Source of the DNA: Gordonia malaquae NBRC 108250
GTDB lineage: Bacteria > Actinomycetota > Actinomycetes > Mycobacteriales > Mycobacteriaceae
NCBI RefSeq assembly: GCF_000344135.1
Contig: NZ_BAOP01000004.1
Span: 186,001 to 250,000 of the forward strand
Length of the DNA stretch: 64,000 nucleotides
Direction: 5' to 3'
In this document: positions 58,696 through 64,000 of the stretch, piece after piece
Position numbering within the stretch: position 1 is the first letter of the stretch
How the letters are laid out: every line of letters begins with the position of its first letter
The notes under the pieces: generated by a model
Database searches by the model: none
Told to the model about the DNA's origin: nothing
What the model saw: the letters and a program-made list of their open reading frames with translations, nothing else
Program-made: the position numbers and the translations under genes

Positions 58696-60515
58696 TGAGC
58701 GCGATCTTCTTCGACATCGAGACCCCCGACGCCGACGAGCTGTACACCTACGGCCAGGGCTACTGCCGCCTGGCAGGGTACGCGGTCGACGATGGCCCGG
58801 TGGTCATCACCACGGACATGGACGAGTTGTGCGAGGTGATCGCGGCCGCCGACCGGATCTGGGCGCACAACGCGATCGGCTTCGATCTGGCGGCTCTGGA
58901 ACACTGGCACGGACTCGATGTGGCCGAACTGGTTGAGCAGGGCCGGGTGCGCGACTCGCTGATCCTGGCCCGGCTCAACGATCCCCCGCTGCCGGGCAAG
59001 GTTGACGCACGTCGCTACGGCCTCGATGCGCTGGGGCGCCGACTGCTCGGCGAGGGCAAGGTGGTCGACGACGGTGCGTCCGCGCTCAAGAAGCTGTCCG
59101 AACTGCACGGCGGTTACGACCGGATTCCGCTGGACGATCCGACGTATCGGGCGTACCTGGAGCAGGATGTGGAGCTGCTGCGGTCCGCGGCGAGCTTCCT
59201 GGCGTGCGACGCCTACGGCGTGCGGGAACACCAGGTCATGTACCGACTGTCACAGATCAGCCGCAACGGCTGGCGGGTCGACGTGGCTGAGGCTCGCCGT
59301 CGTGTCGCGGCGCAGGAGTCGCGGACAGTCGGTTTGCGCAAGGAGCTTTCCGACCGCTACGGCCTGCCGACAGATGGCAAGGCCCCGCACCGGACCAAGG
59401 CTGGGATCGCGGCGCTGGAACGCGCGTTCGAAGCCTGCGGCGTTGTCCCGCCCCGGACCGCCAAGGGCGCGCTGGCCACTGGCAAGGACACGATCATCGG
59501 CCTGCTGGACGAGCATCCTGAGAACCCGGTCTTGCGGGAGCTGTGCGCGCTGCTGCTGGCGCTCAACGGGCAGCGATCGGTGACGCAGACGGTCCTCGAC
59601 CACACCGGACCCGACGGTCGCGTGCACCCGTGCATCGACGCCGGGCAGAGCACTGGTCGGATCTCGGTGACCAAGCCCGGTCTGACCGTGATGGGTAAGA
59701 GGGACAGGGCCAATGCGCTGGAGCGGTCGCTACTGCTGCCCGATGAGGGTGGTGTCTTGATCGCGTTCGACCTTTCACAGGTCGACGCCCGAGCGGTGGC
59801 GGCGCACTGCCAGGACCCGGCCTACATCGACGCATTCGCCCCGGGCAAGGATTTCCACACCGAGATGGCCTTGGCCCTGTTCGGCGATCCGGCCCGGCGG
59901 TCCGACGCGAAGCCGGTCACCCACGCAACGACCTACGGCATGGGCCCTCGCGGGCTCGCGACGTCCGCGGGCATCCCGCAGGGCGAGGCGGAGAAACTCA
60001 TGCAGACTCTCGACCGCCGGTTCCCGGGGTTGGCGCGGTGGAAGCAGGAGATCCGGCGCGAGGCCGAGCGCGGGTTCGTCTATTCCGCGTGGGGTCGGCC
60101 GATGCGGATCGAGAGGGGCCGTGAGTACACCACCGCGCCGGCGTCGCTCGGCCAGGGAACCGCGCGCGACATCCTCGCCGAGGGGATCCTCCGGCTCCCC
60201 GAGTGGCTGATCCCCTGTCTGCGTGGGGTGGTTCACGACGAGATCGTGCTGTCGGTGCCTTCCGACCGGGCCGGCGAGGCTGAGCTGGCCGTGCTCAGTG
60301 CGATGCAGTTCCAGATGTGCCTCTCTCCGGATGCGATCCCGGTGCCGATTCTGGCCGACAAGTCCGACCGGGGTGCCGACTGGGCCGACTGTTATCGCAG
60401 CGAGAAGTCCGATTGGCCGGAGGTAGCCCGCGACCACCGCGAGCAGACCCGCTGCCACGACCCGGGGTGCGTGTGGCACACCGGCAACAACGAAGGAGGA
60501 CGTACGGATGGGTGA
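58695..60515 (+). CDS. Family A DNA polymerase with 3'-5' exonuclease
   Basis: This 606-aa replicative polymerase is of the phage type. The proofreading domain has Exo I FFDIETPD, Exo II AHNAIGFDLAALEHW and Exo III YRAYLEQDVELL. The polymerase motifs are A FDLSQVDARAVA (with D for the usual E), B RRSDAKPVTHATTYGMG and C VVHDEIVLSVP. There is no 5' nuclease domain. The short C-terminal tail has a Cys-His cluster (TRCHDPGCVWHTGNN) that could bind zinc. The ATG at 58695 overlaps the primase stop (TGATG); a GTG one codon earlier is also in frame. With the primase-helicase this is nearly a complete replisome. Confidence 0.93.
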   Translation: MSAIFFDIETPDADELYTYGQGYCRLAGYAVDDGPVVITTDMDELCEVIAAADRIWAHNAIGFDLAALEHWHGLDVAELVEQGRVRDSLILARLNDPPLPGKVDARRYGLDALGRRLLGEGKVVDDGASALKKLSELHGGYDRIPLDDPTYRAYLEQDVELLRSAASFLACDAYGVREHQVMYRLSQISRNGWRVDVAEARRRVAAQESRTVGLRKELSDRYGLPTDGKAPHRTKAGIAALERAFEACGVVPPRTAKGALATGKDTIIGLLDEHPENPVLRELCALLLALNGQRSVTQTVLDHTGPDGRVHPCIDAGQSTGRISVTKPGLTVMGKRDRANALERSLLLPDEGGVLIAFDLSQVDARAVAAHCQDPAYIDAFAPGKDFHTEMALALFGDPARRSDAKPVTHATTYGMGPRGLATSAGIPQGEAEKLMQTLDRRFPGLARWKQEIRREAERGFVYSAWGRPMRIERGREYTTAPASLGQGTARDILAEGILRLPEWLIPCLRGVVHDEIVLSVPSDRAGEAELAVLSAMQFQMCLSPDAIPVPILADKSDRGADWADCYRSEKSDWPEVARDHREQTRCHDPGCVWHTGNNEGGRTDG

Positions 60516-61095
60516 CGTGATGAAGCCGGGCCGCGGTCGCCCGGCACTGGTCGAAGCGGTGATCGCTTTGTCCGAATCGGATACATGGGACGAGGCACGG
60601 GGCGAGTGGGAGCCCTCCGGCGGCGAACATGCGAAGGGTGTCGGCTCGTATGACAACGAGTGCGTCTGCGGCCAGAAGGGGTTGGTGTACCTGTTCGAGA
60701 TCGCGAATCCGCTCACCGGCGCGGTGCTCGGACCGATCGGCTCCGAGTGCATCCACTACTTCGAGGACGCGGCGATGGACGCGAGTGTGGCCGCGCTCAA
60801 GGCGATATGGAATCTGGAGCAGGTCGTGGCGGCGCACATTCCGCTGGAGATGAAGCACTTGAGCCGTTTGAAGATCGCTGCGCTCTTCGAGTACGGGGCG
60901 ATTGAACAGAGGGAGTACAACTTCCTTCTCGACATGTTCAACAGTCGCCGTGCCCCGTCCGCGAAGCAGCGGGCCTGGGCGGTGGCGATCCTGCGTGCCG
61001 GACCCGGCTCGGTGCGGGCATTCCTGACCGATACCGCGGCAGGCAACCGGCCGCTCGTGCGGGTCCGAACCATTCCCGAGGCGGTGACCCGATGA
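60508..61095 (+). CDS. Unknown element protein with CxC...C motif
   Basis: This 195-aa protein belongs to no family I can name. A possible zinc-binding segment is NECVCGQKGLVYLFEIANPLTGAVLGPIGSECIHYF (CxC plus a late Cys), a pattern seen in phage-borne proteins. A helical C-terminal half follows. GGAGG lies 9 nt before the ATG, and the start overlaps the polymerase stop by 8 nt. The C-terminus overlaps the redoxin gene by 4 nt, so the whole block is co-translated. Confidence 0.65.
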   Translation: MGDVMKPGRGRPALVEAVIALSESDTWDEARGEWEPSGGEHAKGVGSYDNECVCGQKGLVYLFEIANPLTGAVLGPIGSECIHYFEDAAMDASVAALKAIWNLEQVVAAHIPLEMKHLSRLKIAALFEYGAIEQREYNFLLDMFNSRRAPSAKQRAWAVAILRAGPGSVRAFLTDTAAGNRPLVRVRTIPEAVTR

Positions 61096-61334
61096 GCACC
61101 ATCACCGTCTACACCAAGCCGTCATGTGGCCCGTGCGCCATGACGATCCGACGACTCGACGCGGCCGGCCTGACCTACAACACCGTCGACATCAGCCAGG
61201 ACGACGACGCCCGCGACTACGTCATGGCGCTGGGCTACCAGCAGGCGCCCGTCGTCGTGGCCGGCACCGAGCACTGGTCGGGGTTCCGGCCCGAGCGGAT
61301 CAAGGCACTCAGCATGGAAGGAGCGGTCGCATGA
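61092..61334 (+). CDS. nrdH: NrdH-type glutaredoxin-like redoxin
   Basis: This 80-aa thioredoxin-fold protein has the active site CGPC (VYTKPSCGPCAMTIRRLD) and the NrdH C-terminal motif APVVVAGTEHWSGFRPERIKAL. NrdH passes electrons from thioredoxin reductase to class Ib ribonucleotide reductase. Phages and plasmids carry it to boost dNTP supply, which fits its place beside the polymerase. It overlaps both neighbours by 4 nt. Confidence 0.93.
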   Translation: MSTITVYTKPSCGPCAMTIRRLDAAGLTYNTVDISQDDDARDYVMALGYQQAPVVVAGTEHWSGFRPERIKALSMEGAVA

Positions 61335-61867
61335 CCGACTACCCGGACTACCTCGCGGAAGACGTTCACCCTGAGGACTACGCGGCGGATCAAATCGCCC
61401 TCCGTCAACGGGTCTGCGAGGCGTACTTCGCGCCTGAGCGGGTGGCACGGCTCGCGGGCCTGGAGCCGTATGTGATCATGGGCGGACTGCTGGAGGCGAT
61501 CAACGAGGCGATCGCAGCCGAGCAGGCTCGGATCGACGATGGGACGGTCCGACCGTCGAGTCCGCTACGCCCGCTGCGCGCTGTGGGGTGGTTCGAAGCC
61601 CTCCACGCGATCCTGGCTCTGCACCCGGTGCGCGTCCTGTTTCTGTCCGGCGGGCAGCGCGTGCTGGGTCTGTACGACGACGATCCCACGTCGCCGACCT
61701 ACCGGACCTTCAGTCATCCGGATCGGTGGTTGCACGAGTTGGTCATCCGGTACGGCGGCAACCGGCGTGCGGCGGGCGTCGGGAACATCCGTCTCCATCT
61801 GAGGCTCAAGGCCCGCGCGTTGTCTGTCGACGACGTCGCTGACGACGAGAACGGAGCATCGGCATGA
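61331..61867 (+). CDS. Unknown element protein (178 aa)
   Basis: I do not recognise this protein. It has an acidic N-terminus, helical segments (IMGGLLEAINEAIAAEQARID), a central WFEALHAILALHPVRVLFLSGGQRVLGLYDDDP stretch and a basic C-terminal part. The family is not known to me, and it has no membrane segment or cysteine motif. The ATG overlaps the redoxin stop (ATGA) and its end overlaps the next start by 4 nt, so it is a bona fide member of the operon. Confidence 0.6.
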   Translation: MTDYPDYLAEDVHPEDYAADQIALRQRVCEAYFAPERVARLAGLEPYVIMGGLLEAINEAIAAEQARIDDGTVRPSSPLRPLRAVGWFEALHAILALHPVRVLFLSGGQRVLGLYDDDPTSPTYRTFSHPDRWLHELVIRYGGNRRAAGVGNIRLHLRLKARALSVDDVADDENGASA

Positions 61868-63120
61868 GCCGCACGGTGAAGGTGAACACCTACCACCGGG
61901 GCTTCGGCTGGACCTTGATCCTGAGCTTCACGATCATCTCGATGATGCTCAACGGCGTGCACGCGGTCCTGACCATGCGCGCCGACGGCGACGGCTGGGC
62001 AGCGTTCGCGATCGCTCTGATGGCCGTGATGGCGCCGCTGTCGATGCTGCTGACCACTCACCTGTTGGTGGGCCTGATCCAGGACTGGAGCCACCGGCGT
62101 ACCTGGCTGGTGCGCCTGCGGGGCGTCGTGGCTGCGGTGTCGGCTGCCATCGCCCTGGTGTCCTTCGTCCTGTCGTTCGCGGCGCTGCGGGACATGGCCG
62201 TCCTCTACGGCGAGATGAGCACGAGCCTGGCCTGGCTGGTGCCGCTGATCATCGACGCGGTGATCCTGGCCGCGACCCTGGCGGTTGTTGTCGCGGAGGC
62301 GGAGATGCGCCTGGATCGCGAGGAGATGGCCCGCGCCGCCGAGTTGGCTGAGGCGTCCGTGACGACGGACAGCGGTGTCACGGTGGCGGCTGTCCGGATG
62401 TCCGCCGGGCCGTCGATGACACCTGGACACGACCGGGCGGACAGCACCGGCGGACACCCTGTCGTCGGTGTCCGCCGGACTGTCACGGACACCGCGGATG
62501 ACACTGTCGTGGACACGCTGGACACTGCGGCTGACACTCCGGCTGCGGTTGTCCAGGACACCGTGATTCCGCTGTCACGGCCCGCTGACCAGCGTGTGGA
62601 CAGTCCGTCGGTGTCCGTCCAGGGCTCGGCTGACACTGCTGACACGGGTGTCCTGGACACCGCGGATGACATCTTCGATGACGATGTCCAGGATGAGGCT
62701 GACACCTTCGATTCCGCTGTCCAGGACATCGTTTCCGGGGGTGTCAAGGCTGCGAATGACACCGCCGTGGACACCGGTGAGACCGTGGCTGACACTGCGA
62801 CTGCCGGTGTCCAGGACACCGCGGATGACACCTTCGATGGCGGTGCCCGCGATGACGCGGACACCTCCGCGGACACGCTGGACCTGGCGTCGGTGACGGC
62901 GCGGGTCATCGCCGAGGTCGGCACCACCGCGGACACCGCGGTCGTCGAGCGTGTCCTGGAACTCGCGCTCGATGGCATGAGCGCCCGCAGGATCAGTGAC
63001 GCGCTGGCGCCCGAGGGACCGAGCCGGACCCCGATCGCGGCGTGGGTCAGGGCGGCCAAGGAGCAGCCGGTCTACAGCGCGGCCCTCGCGGGTCGCCGCC
63101 AGCTCGTCGCCGTCGACTGA
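61864..63120 (+). CDS. DUF2637 membrane protein with Asp/Thr repeat tract
   Basis: This 418-aa protein has four membrane helices in the first 150 residues (about 16-38, 46-70, 84-108 and 118-142). The pattern YHRGFGWTLILSFTIISMMLNGVHAVL and TSLAWLVPLIIDAVILAATLAVVVAEAE is that of DUF2637/SpdA-like proteins of actinobacterial plasmids and phages. Residues about 170-345 are a low-complexity tract of DTADDT and VQDT units. The C-terminal 75 residues look like a helix-turn-helix (VVERVLELALDGMSARRISDALAPEG). DUF2637 proteins are linked to plasmid spread in Streptomyces, but function here is unknown. The tract is also a DNA-level repeat array, listed separately. Confidence 0.8.
   Translation: MSRTVKVNTYHRGFGWTLILSFTIISMMLNGVHAVLTMRADGDGWAAFAIALMAVMAPLSMLLTTHLLVGLIQDWSHRRTWLVRLRGVVAAVSAAIALVSFVLSFAALRDMAVLYGEMSTSLAWLVPLIIDAVILAATLAVVVAEAEMRLDREEMARAAELAEASVTTDSGVTVAAVRMSAGPSMTPGHDRADSTGGHPVVGVRRTVTDTADDTVVDTLDTAADTPAAVVQDTVIPLSRPADQRVDSPSVSVQGSADTADTGVLDTADDIFDDDVQDEADTFDSAVQDIVSGGVKAANDTAVDTGETVADTATAGVQDTADDTFDGGARDDADTSADTLDLASVTARVIAEVGTTADTAVVERVLELALDGMSARRISDALAPEGPSRTPIAAWVRAAKEQPVYSAALAGRRQLVAVD
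62365..62940. repeat. Dense GACA/TGTC repeat tract inside the DUF2637 gene
   Basis: By hand count about 40 occurrences of GACA or its complement TGTC lie in roughly 575 bp, against about five expected at random. Common units are GGACACCGCGG, CTGACACTG and TGTCCAGGACACC; the last is itself palindromic (TGTCC-AG-GACA). They occur in both orientations and are not strictly periodic, and encode the DTADDT tract. Confidence 0.75.
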
Positions 63121-63133
63121 CCCGGTCGACGCC

Positions 63134-63170
63134 GAAGACCCCCGCCTGCCACTGGCCGGCGGGGGTCTTC
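63134..63170. terminator. Strong terminator after the DUF2637 gene
   Basis: GAAGACCCCCGCC and GGCGGGGGTCTTC form a perfect 13-bp stem with an 11-nt loop, 13 nt after the DUF2637 stop. A minus-strand frame stops at 63171, so the hairpin could serve both directions. Confidence 0.85.
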
Positions 63171-64000
63171 TCATGCCGCGGTCGAGGCCTTCCTGATGCC
63201 CATCTGCATATTCTGAAAGAACTCCGCGGCTACTGCACCGGATATTTCGTCGGCCCCATCGACGTACTCGCCGACCGGTCCGTGGTCTGCGCCAGGACAA
63301 CCCGACCGCCCGCCGACAGCACCCTGCACAGCCGTCCGCGACGGCCGCCGGTGTGCAGCGGCCCGGTGCGGGCGGAGCCCGCTCGGGACGATGCCGCTTC
63401 GACGTCGACCGTGCTGGCCAGGTGTCGGCCACCGCCAGAGCGGCCACCGCCGGCGACCACCGCAGATCCTCTTCACCGCTGCGGTCGACCATCACCGAGC
63501 TGCGGACAGGCCGCAGAAGAACATCCTGATGCCCGTTCCGGCCGCCTCATCACGCCGCTGCCGGCCCATCGGCCGGATCGGCACCACCGGGGCCATCCGG
63601 GGCCGAAATCGCCGCAGAAGGGCCGTTTTCGACCCCTGCGCCACCTGCGTCACGGGCATTAAAAAGGCGGCGCAGGGTCACGGGGTATCTGACCTGCGGA
63701 AACGGCAAGGCGCGAATAACCCTGCGCCGTAGAGAAACGGCACGGCGCAGGCCCCCCTGCGAAACCCCTGTTCTCGCAGGTAGACCCCTGCGCCATCGAC
63801 CCCGATTTCGGGGTCATTTCGGAGGGGTGCCCGAAAACCGTAACTGGCATAAGGGAGAGTGACGCACTTCGAGTTTCGGCGCTGGTCACCGAACCCCTGC
63901 CCGGACGCCGGTGGCCGCGAGCGAGCGAGTGGCCATCCGGTGCCGGGATCCAGGCAGGCCGGCACGGATGCGAGCGCGCGAGCATTCGGGTCTGCCGCCG
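63171..64000. other. Right-end region without a convincing gene
   Basis: About 830 bp to the window edge contain only short frames in several phases. One minus-strand frame ends at 63171 directly beside the terminator and has a protein-like end (EISGAVAAEFFQNMQMG), but its upstream part is low-complexity Arg/Gly and no start is convincing. A second minus-strand frame ending at 63230 is equally weak. The right part holds the CCTGCGCC repeat field. It may be the origin or attachment region of the element. Confidence 0.5.
63633..63794. repeat. CCTGCGCC-type iteron-like repeats
   Basis: The core CCTGCGCC or its complement GGCGCAGG occurs at 63635-63642, 63669-63676, 63721-63728, 63744-63751 and 63787-63794. 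Partial copies (CCTGCG or CGCAGG) lie at 63644, 63693, 63756 and 63775. They are in both orientations at irregular spacing in a non-coding region. Confidence 0.6.

Larger units (their letters stand above)
54621..64000 (+). mobile_element. Integrative element at tRNA-Asn with its own replication genes (right end outside window)
   Basis: From the tRNA-Asn 3' end to the window edge the content changes from core metabolism to replication and unknown genes, all on the plus strand and mostly overlapping by 4-8 nt. They are two helix-turn-helix proteins, a TOPRIM primase-helicase, family A polymerase, a Cys-motif protein, NrdH, an unknown protein and a DUF2637 membrane protein. The non-coding parts are rich in iteron-like repeats. 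tRNA genes are classic integration sites. No integrase, terminase, capsid or TraB/FtsK gene is seen, so I cannot tell phage, satellite or AICE. The second attachment site would lie beyond 64000. Confidence 0.72.

Noticed and set aside
62365-62940. CRISPR array
   Set aside because: The repeat units are short, irregular, in both orientations and in a coding frame; there are no equal-length spacers and no cas genes.
63659-63985. 108-codon minus-strand frame at the right end
   Set aside because: It has low-complexity translation, lies across the repeat field and has no ribosome-binding site.

Overview
The window is high-GC chromosomal DNA from a mycolic-acid-producing actinobacterium of the order Mycobacteriales, most like Gordonia, Williamsia or Tsukamurella. 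The main reason is the run ahpE, DUF3052 gene, lipoprotein gene, aceE, mabR, fabD, acpM, kasA, accD6 at 33.7-44.0 kb. From memory this reproduces the Mycobacterium tuberculosis order Rv2238c-Rv2247, except that kasB is missing. cobD (Rv2236c in M. tuberculosis) sits at the left end, so about 31 kb of other DNA separates two genes that are near neighbours in M. tuberculosis.

Left end (1-5.0 kb): two secreted proteins, an ohrR-ohr peroxide-defence operon with a visible double operator, cobD, a spermidine-synthase-like methyltransferase, a mycothiol-dependent-isomerase-like protein, a TfoX-like protein and tRNA-Val.

Siderophore locus (5.0-29.8 kb, bracketed by tRNA-Val and tRNA-Cys): two giant NRPS genes, a FecCDE-type importer and a FecB-type lipoprotein, all on the minus strand. 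Three transcription units each start at an IdeR/DtxR-type iron box. The NRPS that I read as the starter (EntF-like condensation domain, threonine module, epimerase) is the second gene. The one carrying the thioesterase is the first, so gene order is reversed relative to assembly order. At the predicted junction each protein carries an extra degenerate epimerization-like domain.

Middle (30-54.5 kb): a secreted SGNH protein and an acyltransferase-SGNH fusion, the pyruvate dehydrogenase and FAS-II block, then a lipid-catabolism block. The latter holds an NDMA-type alcohol dehydrogenase, acyl-CoA ligase, enoyl-CoA hydratase, acyl-CoA dehydrogenase, an Mce-associated-type protein, a double TetR and a GntR regulator. 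A 104-bp palindromic repeat and a KstR-like site also lie here.

Right end (54.6-64.0 kb, running off the window): an integrative element abutting tRNA-Asn. It encodes two small helix-turn-helix proteins, a TOPRIM/DUF3854 primase-helicase, a family A DNA polymerase with proofreading exonuclease, an NrdH redoxin, two unknown proteins and a DUF2637 membrane protein with a striking repeat tract. Its non-coding parts hold a 25-bp inverted repeat made of three iteron-like units per arm, a heavily folded leader RNA whose last hairpin overlaps a ribosome-binding site, and a field of CCTGCGCC repeats. No integrase, capsid or transfer gene is visible, so it looks like an element that carries its own replication machinery. 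I regard it and the NRPS junction as the most novel parts of the window.
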